From: Desulfotignum sp.
Lineage (GTDB): Bacteria > Desulfobacterota > Desulfobacteria > Desulfobacterales > Desulfobacteraceae
Assembly (NCBI GenBank): GCA_011389575.1
Contig: JAABUB010000008.1
Location: 1 to 60,154, forward strand
DNA: 60,154 bases
Reading direction: 5' to 3'
Made by a program: the position numbers and the translations under genes. The notes below the pieces were generated by a model. That model made no database searches. It was given only the letters and a program-made list of their open reading frames with translations, and was not told the DNA's origin. Positions within the stretch are counted from its first letter, which is position 1. Each line of letters opens with the position of its first letter. Below are positions 25,244 through 34,399 of this stretch, in pieces.

Positions 25244-26235
25244 GGGGCTTTCAGCTCCTTTTCAATTGAGGCCTGCATTTTTTTTCGCATGGCCCCTGCC
25301 ATGTGCCGGGCAAACTGTTTTTCCCGCTCCTGGGGATCGGAAATCAGCCGCAGCCAGGAGGCCACAAGATTAATGGCAAGAACGGTGACGGCAATGGCAC
25401 ACCCGGGGATGGTCACCAGCCACCAGGCCATGAACATGTAATTTTTTCCCATGGACACATCCAGGCCCCAGGAGGTGGCCGGAGGCTGGATCCCCAGTCC
25501 CAGAAAAGAAAGGGCAGCTTCTGCCAGAACAATTCTGGCAAACTCCAGGATAGCCAGGGTGAGCAAAGGCGAGGTGAGATTGGGCAGGATATGGCGGAAA
25601 ATAACGCGGGGCCACCGGCACCCCACCACTTCGGCCGCCTCCACATAGGGGGACTGGCGGATGGACAGCACCGCACTGCGGGTCATGCGGCCGTACACCA
25701 TCCACCCGTTCAACGCCAGCACCACCACCACCGTGGTGAGGCTGGGGCCGATCACCGCCAGGATGATCAGGGCCAGCAGGAGCCCGGGAAACGCCACCTG
25801 GGTGTCGATCCAGCGCATGACAAAGGCATCTGTCCTTCCGCCTAAATACCCGGCCATCAATCCCATGACCACGCCGAATCCCCCGGCCAGAAGCACCACC
25901 GCCGCCCCCACCCACAAGGAGACCCGGGCCCCGTGAATGGTCCGGGACAGCACATCCCGGCCCAGGTGGTCGGTGCCCAGCATATGGTTCCAGGTGCCTT
26001 TTTCATACCAGACAGGGGGAGCCAGCCGGGCGGTGAGGTCCTGGTCCGTGGGATCATGGGGGGCGATCATTGGAGCAAACACCGCCATCATCACCAGGGC
26101 GGTGATTAATATCACCCCGATAAGGCCTGCCTTGTCCCGCTTGAGTTCCCGGCCCAGTTCCAGCAGTTTTTCCACCCGTTCATACCGGTTCTTTTCCAGG
26201 GCTTTTTCCAGGGTGTCTGCGCTGGTAGGACTCAT
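25240..26235 (-). CDS. Oligopeptide/dipeptide ABC transporter permease (DppC/OppC-like)
   Basis: Inner-membrane permease of 331 aa with an N-terminal cytoplasmic stretch, a first membrane span at about residues 36-56, then an extracytoplasmic loop (APHDPTDQDL) and further spans. The TGTDHLGRDV-type OppC motif appears as LGTDHLGRDVLSR (about residue 92), and the coupling loop reads EAAEVVGCRWPRVIFRHILPN. It overlaps both neighbours by 4 bases. It pairs with the DppB-like permease. Confidence 0.94.
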   Translation of the reverse strand: MSPTSADTLEKALEKNRYERVEKLLELGRELKRDKAGLIGVILITALVMMAVFAPMIAPHDPTDQDLTARLAPPVWYEKGTWNHMLGTDHLGRDVLSRTIHGARVSLWVGAAVVLLAGGFGVVMGLMAGYLGGRTDAFVMRWIDTQVAFPGLLLALIILAVIGPSLTTVVVVLALNGWMVYGRMTRSAVLSIRQSPYVEAAEVVGCRWPRVIFRHILPNLTSPLLTLAILEFARIVLAEAALSFLGLGIQPPATSWGLDVSMGKNYMFMAWWLVTIPGCAIAVTVLAINLVASWLRLISDPQEREKQFARHMAGAMRKKMQASIEKELKAP

Positions 26236-27152
26236 GTCAGTTTCAGCCGCGGGTCGATGAGTTTGTAAATAAAATCCATGGCAATATTGATTGCCACCAC
26301 ACAGACAGCAGCTGTAAATACGATGGCCTGGATCAGGATCAGATCGTCGCGTTCAATGGCCTGGATGGCGGTAAGACCGATGCCCGGCCAGGCAAACACG
26401 GTTTCCACCACCACGGAATATCCGGCCAAGGACCGGATCACTTCCCAGCCCACCAGGGTCATGACGGGCAGTCCTGCATTGCGCAGGGCATGGAGCCCCA
26501 CCACCCGGACAAAGGGCAGGCCCTTGGCAAAACTGGTTTTAACATATTGCTGGTTGAGTTCGTCAATCATGGAAGACCGTACCAGCATTACCAGCCTGGC
26601 CAGGGTGGGCAGCCCCATGGTCAACGCCGGCATGATGATGTGGGCAGGCGTAGCAGCACCCGAGGTGGGCAGGATCTTGAACTGCACTGCAAACAAAACA
26701 ATAAACAGCAGCCCCAGCCAGAACTGAGGCACGGACAGCCCCAGCAGACTGCCGAACACCGTGACCCGGTCCACCATCCCGCCGGGCCGCAGGGCAGCAA
26801 TGATTCCCAGCGGGATGGCTGCCACACAGGCGAACCCGATGCCCACAGCGGTGAGCAGTATGGTCATGGGCAGTTTTTCAAACACAATATCCATGGCCGG
26901 CCGTTTCTGCCACAAGGATTCCCCAAAGTCCAGCCGGGCGATATTGCCTAAAAACTCACCAAACTGGATATATATGGGCCGGTCCAGGCCCAGCTTTTTT
27001 TCAAAGGCAGCCCGCTGTTCCAGGGTGGATTCCAGAGGCAGCATCACCTGGACCGGATCACCCACCATGCGGGTTACCACAAATACGATAATGGTCACCC
27101 CGAAGATCACAATCAGGCCGTGAATCAGCCGCCTGTAGATAAAACGTCCCAT
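26232..27152 (-). CDS. Oligopeptide/dipeptide ABC transporter permease (DppB/OppB-like)
   Basis: Inner-membrane permease of 306 aa. N-terminal span IHGLIVIFGVTIIVFVVTRM region (residues 9-28), the DLDRPIY-type motif as LGLDRPIYIQFGEFLGN (about 54), and the EAA-type loop YVKTSFAKGLPFVRVVGLHALRN near residue 203. It follows the substrate-binding protein gene by about 40 bases and overlaps the DppC-like gene by 4 bases. Confidence 0.94.
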   Translation of the reverse strand: MGRFIYRRLIHGLIVIFGVTIIVFVVTRMVGDPVQVMLPLESTLEQRAAFEKKLGLDRPIYIQFGEFLGNIARLDFGESLWQKRPAMDIVFEKLPMTILLTAVGIGFACVAAIPLGIIAALRPGGMVDRVTVFGSLLGLSVPQFWLGLLFIVLFAVQFKILPTSGAATPAHIIMPALTMGLPTLARLVMLVRSSMIDELNQQYVKTSFAKGLPFVRVVGLHALRNAGLPVMTLVGWEVIRSLAGYSVVVETVFAWPGIGLTAIQAIERDDLILIQAIVFTAAVCVVAINIAMDFIYKLIDPRLKLT

Positions 27153-27192
27153 TATGGCATCATCTCATGTATTGGTGTTACCGGCACCTGTA

Positions 27193-28671
27193 TCACTGGA
27201 TCCGCATTTCCTTTACCAGCAGCCGTGCATCCACCCGGCCGGGCCATACCAGGCGCTGGCTGAGTCCGTAAATATCTTCAATATTGAGCAGCCATACAAA
27301 ATAGGCCTGGTCATGGGCCAGCTCGACCGCCTGATGATACAGGCTTTCGCGTTTCTGTTCATCGGTTTCAGACCGGGCCGCATCGATCAGGTCCGCCAGG
27401 GTTTCATCGGTGTTGGAAGCACCGACACCCCCGGCCTTGTAATAGGCGGAAAAGCTTTTGTCCGCATCCAGCAGTTCATTGGAGGAGACCACAAAAATGC
27501 TGTCGGCCCGGGTCTTGCGGTCAAACAGCCGGTTGAGATATTCATTGAACTCAAAAATCCGCACCTTCACATCCAGGCCGGCCTTTTTCCAGTAATCAGC
27601 CACCGCTTCCACCAGGTCCCGGTCCTTGAGCCACCGACCGCTGGTGCCGATCAATTCGATGGTCTGTCCGGCAGCACCTGCTTCTTGAATCAGTTTTCTG
27701 GCCTTGTCAGGGTCATAGGGATAGGCTTTTACCTGGTCATTGTAACCGAAAAAAGAAGGGCTCAGCAGCTGGCCCTGGGCCACCTGGGCAAAGCCTTCAA
27801 ACAGTCCCTTTGCCAGGGCCTGTTTGTCCACGGCATAGTTGAGGGCCTTGCGCACCCGTACATCCCGGGTCACGCCTTTGTCCGCATTGAGGATGATGAT
27901 GGGATGTTCCAATCCCAGAACATTAACCGATTTGGGCACATGAGCGGTGAACTCGGGCAGAAGGTTGGTGATCAGGTCAAACTCCCCTGCCATGAGACCG
28001 GCCAGCCGGGTGCCGGGTTCTTCGATAAACCGGTATCTCACCGATGTAATCTGGGGGGCCGGTCCCCAGTAGTCTTCATTGCGCACAAGGTCAATGTGCT
28101 GGCCCCGCTGCCAGGTCACAAACCGGTAAGGTCCTGTGCCCACAGGATTTTCAGCAAACTTCGGGTCTTTGGAATACTTGGGCGGCACCACCTTGAGCCA
28201 GTACAGCCGGGTGGGCAGAATAGGATCCGGCCCGTCAGTGATCACGTGCAGGGTCAGATCTCCTGTTGCCCGGGCATCTTTGATGGTGGAAAAAAATGAG
28301 ATCTGCTCGGAATTGAATTCCGGGTCAATGACCCGCTTGATGCTGTAAACCACGGCATCGGCATTCAAGGGCTCCCCGTTGTGGAATGTAATGCCCGAGC
28401 GCAATGTCACTTCCCAGGTTTGCGCATCCACCAGTTCCGGCATCCGGACCGCCAGAGACGGTATCAGGTCCCCTTCCGGGGTCCGGCCGAGCACTGTGTC
28501 ATAAATATTGTCATTCACGGCCCGCTCTCCCCCGTCTTCTCTGATCTGGGGATCCAGGGTGGTGGGCTCGGAGCCCAGCGCAATGGTGATCTGTGCATCA
28601 GCCTGTGCAGTGCCTGCAAACGCCGCCACCATAAGTACTGCAGCCAGCAATAAACGCCCATACTTTTTCAT
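27193..28671 (-). CDS. Periplasmic substrate-binding protein of Dpp/Opp-type ABC importer
   Basis: Family 5 extracellular solute-binding protein of 492 aa. A Sec signal peptide (KKYGRLLLAAVLMVAAFAG, cleavage near TAQA-DA at residue 25) has no lipobox Cys, so the protein should be soluble in the periplasm. The family 5 motifs LGSEPTTLDPQ and the RSGITFHNGEPLNADAVVYS region (about residues 92-111) are present. First gene of the importer. Specificity could be peptides, opines, nickel-chelates or other amines; sequence alone does not decide. Confidence 0.93.
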   Translation of the reverse strand: MKKYGRLLLAAVLMVAAFAGTAQADAQITIALGSEPTTLDPQIREDGGERAVNDNIYDTVLGRTPEGDLIPSLAVRMPELVDAQTWEVTLRSGITFHNGEPLNADAVVYSIKRVIDPEFNSEQISFFSTIKDARATGDLTLHVITDGPDPILPTRLYWLKVVPPKYSKDPKFAENPVGTGPYRFVTWQRGQHIDLVRNEDYWGPAPQITSVRYRFIEEPGTRLAGLMAGEFDLITNLLPEFTAHVPKSVNVLGLEHPIIILNADKGVTRDVRVRKALNYAVDKQALAKGLFEGFAQVAQGQLLSPSFFGYNDQVKAYPYDPDKARKLIQEAGAAGQTIELIGTSGRWLKDRDLVEAVADYWKKAGLDVKVRIFEFNEYLNRLFDRKTRADSIFVVSSNELLDADKSFSAYYKAGGVGASNTDETLADLIDAARSETDEQKRESLYHQAVELAHDQAYFVWLLNIEDIYGLSQRLVWPGRVDARLLVKEMRIQ

Positions 28672-28778
28672 CGGTCCTCCTTGGATTCAGAAATTGTTGT
28701 TTTGTTTTTTTCACTATGGCTGTTATGTCATCCATCCACATAGATACCTTAGTTTACATAGCATATTTACTGTCACAT

Positions 28779-30050
28779 TTATGCCAGAATTTTTTCCAGG
28801 CCCGCCTTTTTTATCCGATCTGCAACAGCATTCGTATCTGTGGTGTACATCTTTTTTGATTTCATGCGGTCAAACAGCACTGAACCGGAAAAAGTAAATT
28901 TAAGGCCCAGTCCTTCCGGGGTCTGCATCTGCTGCCGGACAAAGGCAACGGCATCGCCAAGCACCGAATCTTTTGGCAGCACAAGATGTGCTTTTCCCCG
29001 GGCCTGTTTGACAGCATTCACCCCGGCCAGGGTGCCGGTGCAGATGGCTTCGGTATGACCCACCATAAGGCCTGCTTTTTCCCCGGCACAAAACAGGTTG
29101 TCCACACCATCCACCTTCAGGGCATCATCTCTGGGGGACATGCCCATATACCGGATGGAATTGCCGATTCCCCCGGCATAGGGGTCTTCAAACCGGGCGT
29201 TCTCCAGGCCCGGAACTTTTCTGAGTTCATCCAGGGGAAAAAACGGTGTCATGAGCTTGGCATGGCCGGTGTCCAGCAGGATCACGTTCTTTTCAAAATC
29301 CGCAATAGCGTATTGCTGGCAGGCTTTTAAAGACAATTTGCCTGCCATGCGAAGGTGTTCATCCAAAGGAATGACTGCCACGCCCTTTTCATTGAGTTCT
29401 TTTTGCAGATCACGGGCCAGGGATTCTTTGTGCAGTTTGCATGATCCGCTCACAGCACCGGTCTGACTGCCCTTATGCCCGTTGATTTCCGCAACACCGG
29501 CCCTGGCTGCCACACTGACCCTGCCCCCGAAGGAATGACACCGCAGAATGCACATGGCGCACCCGTTGCCATGCTTCACACAATTGGCCGGGGGCCCGGC
29601 AGTCCCGGTGGTTTCTATAAACACATCCGCATCAAACCGGAACGTATCTTTTGCTTTTTTACCCATAACAGCCGTGATCTGGGTTTTTCCCATGTCCACA
29701 TCCGTTACCCGGCAGCCCATTTCAACCCTGATACCCAAATCCTGCAGAAACCGCCTGATTTTCGGTTCCATGGTGGAAACATCGTACAAAGATGCATGGT
29801 TGTGTCCGGGAAAGGTGATGTCCCTGTGAATAAAATTGGATTCAATCACTGCAAAAATATCGCCGCCGCCCATGGCTTTCAACTCTTCCGTAGCAGTGAG
29901 GCGGCCGTTATTGCGCATAATACCCCCCACAAGGCCGGTGCCCAAAAGCATGTCTGTGCGCTCCAGCAGCACCACGTCCGCCCCCTGTTTTTTCGCACTC
30001 ACAGCGGCAGCGCATCCAGCCCACCCGCCGCCGATAACAATTATTTTCAT
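28779..30050 (-). CDS. GidA/TrmFO-like FAD-dependent oxidoreductase
   Basis: Flavoprotein of 423 aa. The Rossmann FAD motif GGGWAGCAAAVSAKKQGADVVLLE begins at residue 7, and the C-terminal FAD contact DNLFCAGEKAGLMVGHTEA is near residue 325. A Cys-rich loop CVKHGNGCAMCILRC (about residues 157-171) could bind a metal or Fe-S cluster, not usual for TrmFO. It is 107 bases upstream of the ABC importer genes on the same strand, so may be co-transcribed. It is probably a metabolic dehydrogenase acting on an imported compound rather than a tRNA enzyme; this is inference. Confidence 0.82.
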   Translation of the reverse strand: MKIIVIGGGWAGCAAAVSAKKQGADVVLLERTDMLLGTGLVGGIMRNNGRLTATEELKAMGGGDIFAVIESNFIHRDITFPGHNHASLYDVSTMEPKIRRFLQDLGIRVEMGCRVTDVDMGKTQITAVMGKKAKDTFRFDADVFIETTGTAGPPANCVKHGNGCAMCILRCHSFGGRVSVAARAGVAEINGHKGSQTGAVSGSCKLHKESLARDLQKELNEKGVAVIPLDEHLRMAGKLSLKACQQYAIADFEKNVILLDTGHAKLMTPFFPLDELRKVPGLENARFEDPYAGGIGNSIRYMGMSPRDDALKVDGVDNLFCAGEKAGLMVGHTEAICTGTLAGVNAVKQARGKAHLVLPKDSVLGDAVAFVRQQMQTPEGLGLKFTFSGSVLFDRMKSKKMYTTDTNAVADRIKKAGLEKILA

Positions 30051-30216
30051 GGGTTATTCTCCAATATTATTTTCCAAAAGGCAGGGCCGTACTGCCAGGA
30101 ATTTTCAAAATAGCGCCAAACCTTATTACGGGTGTCCATACCAATAATTGATCTTAATTAACCTGGCATTTTATTGTCAATAAAATTATGTGACATAATT
30201 AGCAGAAAAGCCGGGC

Positions 30217-30387
30217 ATGAGCCTTATATCGGTAGTCCAGGCCTTGAAAATACCTGAGTTCCAGGGGCTTGTAAAACATGTTCCCCATATCATATAAGGA
30301 TATTATACCGAGTCCCCGGGTCTCCGGGAAATCAAAGAAATTTATGAACTGCGGGAAGTGGTGGTGGGGATTCTCAGCACCAGATGA
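30217..30387 (+). pseudogene. Remnant of a GntR/FCD regulator
   Basis: One frame encodes about 56 residues resembling the wing of a GntR winged helix (EFQGLVKHVPHI, GYYTESPG) running into the first FCD helix (LREIKEIYELREVVVG). An in-frame TAA at 30295-30297 interrupts it between the wing and the FCD part, and it ends with TGA at 30385. The recognition helices and most of the FCD domain are missing. The rest of the 30051-30418 gap shows only AT-rich sequence, including the likely promoter of the flavoprotein gene. Confidence 0.6.
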
Positions 30388-30418
30388 TATTTGATGCCGT
30401 GGTCTTCAGGAACATTCA

Positions 30419-31216
30419 TCAGGCATCAGAAAAATAGAACGCCATTTTTTCCCGGCTCTGCAAAAGGTCATCCGTATCGGGAGAAAACACTTCCAGGGTT
30501 ATGGTGCCATCATAACCTGCCTGTTTAAGGGTTGCAGCAAATGTTTTAAAATCAATATTTCCCTTTCCCACAGCAAGGTGCTCATCTGCTTTTCCGAAAT
30601 TGTCACTGACATGAACATGGCTGATGCGGTGGGCAAATCTGTGGACAAAGGCAGAAAGTTTTGTCTGATCCGGATCTCCGATATTGGCGTGTCCGGTATC
30701 CAGGGTCATTTTCAGATGGGAAAATTCCTGGAAAAGGGCATCAAACTGATCGGGTTCATAAAAAACATGGTATCCGGGAAACATATTTTCAAAACACAGC
30801 GTGATATTCAGGCTGTCCGCCTTCTCAACAATGGTCACCAGGCTTTCATGGGCATAAGCGGTTGCGGTTTCCATGACAAAAACCCCCATGCCGGTAATAT
30901 ATCCCGGATGCAGCACAGCTTTTTTTGCCCCGATGCCTGCGGCCGCATCCAGAGAATGCAGCATTTCATCCAGAGAAGCCCTGCGGATAACCGGTGACAG
31001 ATCCGGGGTATACACAAAAGAAGGAAGGTGGCACACCACCGGCAGGCCGGCAGTTTCCAGGGCCGCAATAATCCGGGTTTCCATATCACGGATCTTCCTC
31101 CAGTGGGCTTCCGGAGGATCCATGGACAGTTCAAAAAAATCAAATCCCAGATCCCCCACTTTTTTGATTTCATCACAGACCGGTTTTATTGGAAAACTGG
31201 CAGCCCCGTATTTCAT
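30419..31216 (-). CDS. Sugar phosphate isomerase/epimerase (xylose isomerase-like TIM barrel)
   Basis: AP-endonuclease-2-family TIM barrel of 265 aa. Probable metal ligands lie in KKAVLHPGYI (His, about residue 98), LCFENMFPG (Glu, about 137), LDTGHANI (Asp and His, about 172) and HVHVSDN (His and Asp, about 199), with a final TLEVF Glu. The set matches sugar isomerase/epimerase or 2-keto-myo-inositol dehydratase relatives. It is monocistronic or the first gene before the flavoprotein unit; substrate unknown. Confidence 0.87.
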   Translation of the reverse strand: MKYGAASFPIKPVCDEIKKVGDLGFDFFELSMDPPEAHWRKIRDMETRIIAALETAGLPVVCHLPSFVYTPDLSPVIRRASLDEMLHSLDAAAGIGAKKAVLHPGYITGMGVFVMETATAYAHESLVTIVEKADSLNITLCFENMFPGYHVFYEPDQFDALFQEFSHLKMTLDTGHANIGDPDQTKLSAFVHRFAHRISHVHVSDNFGKADEHLAVGKGNIDFKTFAATLKQAGYDGTITLEVFSPDTDDLLQSREKMAFYFSDA

Positions 31217-31315
31217 AAATCTCCTGTCTCTATTTTTTTTTTATGTGAAAGCCATCAGTACTCAGTTAAAAGCTAACAGCTTTCATGGTTTGTTCTGCCC
31301 GGCAGGACAAGAGTG

Positions 31316-34270
31316 TTACTCGGAAAATTTTTTTAAAAACCGGCCCAATTCTTTTTCCACACCCTTTTTCAATTGTTGTACAGCTTCGGAATCGGTGTCA
31401 GTGAAAATTTTGGTGATCACCCCTTTTATGTCCGGTGTGATGGACGGATCAGCCAGCGGACCTTTGATAAATATGGAAACCGGTATCCCGGCAAGTTCTG
31501 TGAGTTCTTTGCCTGTCTGTCCTTTTGAGGTTTCCACAACAGTGATGACTGCTTTGTAATCAATGGTCTCTTTAACGATATCTGCCAGGATTCCCGTACC
31601 GGAAATCCGCAGGGCCGGAGATTTTCCCGAAAGATCATCAAGGAAAACCACCCCGTTTTTCACCACTGGATTGCCGGTGAGTGCGGTGAAATCGGTTTCT
31701 TCCTGTTCTGCCACCGCCAATGTCTGTTTTTCCCGCAACGATTTCAGGCTCCGCAGAAATTTTCCCGCATTAAACCCCTTGATTGCCCCGTTTTTAAAGG
31801 AAAAAGACAGGTTGCCGTTCAGGTTCTGCTTCATGGCATCCACTGCAGCACCCCGGGTTGTCAGAGCGGCTGTCACATCCCCGGTTCCCCGGATCAGGGC
31901 GTTCCGGGTCATGTCCATAAGCAAGGGCTCCACTTCCACCCCTTTCAAAGTGGTATCAATGGTAAGTTCGGGAATATCACCGCTGGCATCCAGCACCACT
32001 TTTCCGTCATAGGTTCCTTTATACAGATTGGCTGACAAAGGGGCTTTGGTGAGGATACCGTCTTTTGCAGCCACATTCACCCGCACCCGGGACAGGGCAG
32101 CCCCGGAAACAACCAGGTCTTCGATGGCCAGGGACGCTTTCAGTTTGAGGGCCCGGAGCATTTCCACCGGAATCAGGGCTGCAGCGCCTGCTGCCGCAGT
32201 TTCCGGTGTCTTTGGCGGGGCCGGCTGTTTTTTGCCGGAAGCATCTTTGGCAGGCGGGGGCATATACCGGTCTGCATTGATCTGGTCCACTGCCAGGTTA
32301 CATGTGATATCCGGATCTGAGAACCCCTGTATGTTCAGGTCTCCGTTCATTTGTGTGTCATCCAGGACCGCAGACAGTCTGGTAAGCGCAATAGCGGTTG
32401 CAGAACCGGAAAATTGGGTTTCCAGGCCCACTTTCTCAAATACCCCGGGATCGGAGGTTTCCGGCAGAGGCTGGTTCAGTTTTTTCATCAGATCCCGCAG
32501 GTTGAACCGGGCCAGGGAAATGTTTCCTTCGTATTCAGGAGATGTGCGGATCTGTCTGGCAGACAGGCTGCCGGAGATATCCAGATCCAGGCCCTTGATG
32601 GAAAAAGCTTCCAGATTCAGGGTCTGCTGCTCAAGCTGCAGCTGTGCCGGCGCATCCAGGGTCACGAGAACCGGGGGGTTGGGTATCTGTCTGCCGGCCA
32701 GTCCGAATTTTACCTGCACAGGATCCACGACCAGGTCCTGATAATTGCCCTTGAACCCGGTATTCACCCCAACCGTATCCAGCACGGCCGCCAGCTCGGG
32801 CTGGTCCAGTGCTGCAAGCAGCAGGGCAAGCTTTTTGCCGTCCAGCTCAAGACTGCCGTCCAGGACAGCCTCTTCAGAGTCCAGATGCCGGGCATTGACA
32901 TCTGCCTTCACAGTGATACCCAGCCCGGCCATATCCAGATTCTGCAGTAACACTCTGCCCTCTTTCATATCCACATCCATGCGCACATTTGCATGAAATT
33001 TTTTCTGGTCAGCCCCTGCCAGCTGTCTGCCCATATCTGACAGAAACGCATTCCCCTGGACTTTACCGGCCAGTTCCAGCAACAGTGGCAGATCCGGCCC
33101 GTTCGCTTTCACATCACCTTTCAAAGACGGTGCTGCAGACAGGATATCTTCAGCCTGGAGTGTGGCGGTTATGTCTGCTCCCAGCATATGTACTGCCAGT
33201 TGCGGCACCGACATCATGCCTTTATCCCTATCTGTTGAAATCTCCGCCTGCAGGTCAAAGGACCGGTCCGGCAGCGCAGCCAGCTGTGTTGACAAGGAAC
33301 CATCTTCAAACACTTTGAACAGCCGGGAAAGGTCTTTTCCTGCAACATCCAGATCCATGTCCACCCGGGAAACACCGGATCCTATGCCGCCAAGCAAAAT
33401 ATTACCGGCCACAGCGGTATCCAGACCGTCTGCCTCCAGGTTCCTGACCGACAGGGTATCTTTTGCAAGATCAATTTGCATGTCACATGCCAGGGTCAAT
33501 TCTGCAGGGGTTTTTCCCAGGGCTGGGCCAAAGATCTGCGCATCGGCTGTAAACGGCTTTATCTCATACTGGCCGGTATTAAAATCATAAAATATTTTTC
33601 CCTTGACAGAGGCATCTGCTGAAATGTCCGGGGATGTGGCTGCGGCAGTAAAGGTGAGGGCAAGATCCACAGGGTCTCCAGGCGCCACCTTGCCCGTGGT
33701 AACATTCAGATCAGATACTGTATATTTTTCCTCCAGGGCCTGGTCATCAAAGCTGAAGGCTGCATCCTGAATACTCACTCCTCCTTTTAGCAGGACGGCC
33801 AGATTTGCCAGGTCAAACCCTTTATCAGGCGGAGGTTCCGGCGATTTATCCGGCACCCCGGCCTCTGATGTTCCCCCCAGGCCCTCCCAATTGGTTGCAC
33901 CAGCCTTGTTTTTAGCCAGATTGACACGGGCCCCCGTGAGAACAATGGTATCCATCTCCAATTCTTTTTTGAGCAGCGGCAGGGTCTTGACCCGGACCTT
34001 GACATGCTCGGCCGCAAGCAAAGGCTGATCGCCGAATCCCGGGGCATTTTCCAGAAAAATCCCGGACGCTTCCAGGTGCAGCCAGGGATAATATGCCATT
34101 TTCAGATCCCCCCGGATTTCAAAGCTCCGGCCCATCTGCTCGCTGACCTTACCGGCAATATAATCCTTGTACCGGTTGGGATCCAGGTTTAAGAAGATAA
34201 CCGCTGCAACAACCACCAACAGGACCAGTATTCCCAGCCCTGATAAAATATAAATTACCGGTTTTTTCAT
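31316..34270 (-). CDS. AsmA-family outer-membrane biogenesis protein
   Basis: Large protein of 984 aa with one N-terminal membrane anchor (residues 5-27, GLGILVLLVVVAAVIF) followed by the AsmA N-terminal domain (LDPNRYKDYIAGKVSEQMGR, LKMAYYPWLHLEASGI). The remainder is long, repetitive beta-rich sequence with many hydrophobic/charged alternations, ending with the AsmA C-terminal domain (LNGNLSFSFKNGAIKGFNAGKF). A Pro/Ala-rich linker (about residues 675-700) splits the protein. AsmA-like proteins span the periplasm and are thought to carry lipid to, or shape, the outer membrane. It is transcribed alone; the preceding gap shows GGAGG before ATG 34270. Confidence 0.88.
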   Translation of the reverse strand: MKKPVIYILSGLGILVLLVVVAAVIFLNLDPNRYKDYIAGKVSEQMGRSFEIRGDLKMAYYPWLHLEASGIFLENAPGFGDQPLLAAEHVKVRVKTLPLLKKELEMDTIVLTGARVNLAKNKAGATNWEGLGGTSEAGVPDKSPEPPPDKGFDLANLAVLLKGGVSIQDAAFSFDDQALEEKYTVSDLNVTTGKVAPGDPVDLALTFTAAATSPDISADASVKGKIFYDFNTGQYEIKPFTADAQIFGPALGKTPAELTLACDMQIDLAKDTLSVRNLEADGLDTAVAGNILLGGIGSGVSRVDMDLDVAGKDLSRLFKVFEDGSLSTQLAALPDRSFDLQAEISTDRDKGMMSVPQLAVHMLGADITATLQAEDILSAAPSLKGDVKANGPDLPLLLELAGKVQGNAFLSDMGRQLAGADQKKFHANVRMDVDMKEGRVLLQNLDMAGLGITVKADVNARHLDSEEAVLDGSLELDGKKLALLLAALDQPELAAVLDTVGVNTGFKGNYQDLVVDPVQVKFGLAGRQIPNPPVLVTLDAPAQLQLEQQTLNLEAFSIKGLDLDISGSLSARQIRTSPEYEGNISLARFNLRDLMKKLNQPLPETSDPGVFEKVGLETQFSGSATAIALTRLSAVLDDTQMNGDLNIQGFSDPDITCNLAVDQINADRYMPPPAKDASGKKQPAPPKTPETAAAGAAALIPVEMLRALKLKASLAIEDLVVSGAALSRVRVNVAAKDGILTKAPLSANLYKGTYDGKVVLDASGDIPELTIDTTLKGVEVEPLLMDMTRNALIRGTGDVTAALTTRGAAVDAMKQNLNGNLSFSFKNGAIKGFNAGKFLRSLKSLREKQTLAVAEQEETDFTALTGNPVVKNGVVFLDDLSGKSPALRISGTGILADIVKETIDYKAVITVVETSKGQTGKELTELAGIPVSIFIKGPLADPSITPDIKGVITKIFTDTDSEAVQQLKKGVEKELGRFLKKFSE

Positions 34271-34399
34271 GGATCCACCTCCTGAATTGAATGACTGTCC
34301 AAACTATACCTTACCCCTGGAACGATTTCAATCACCCGTGTCATTTAGCCGGTCAATGTCATGGCGTATTTTTCCGGATGTTGTAACATCTATATGATA

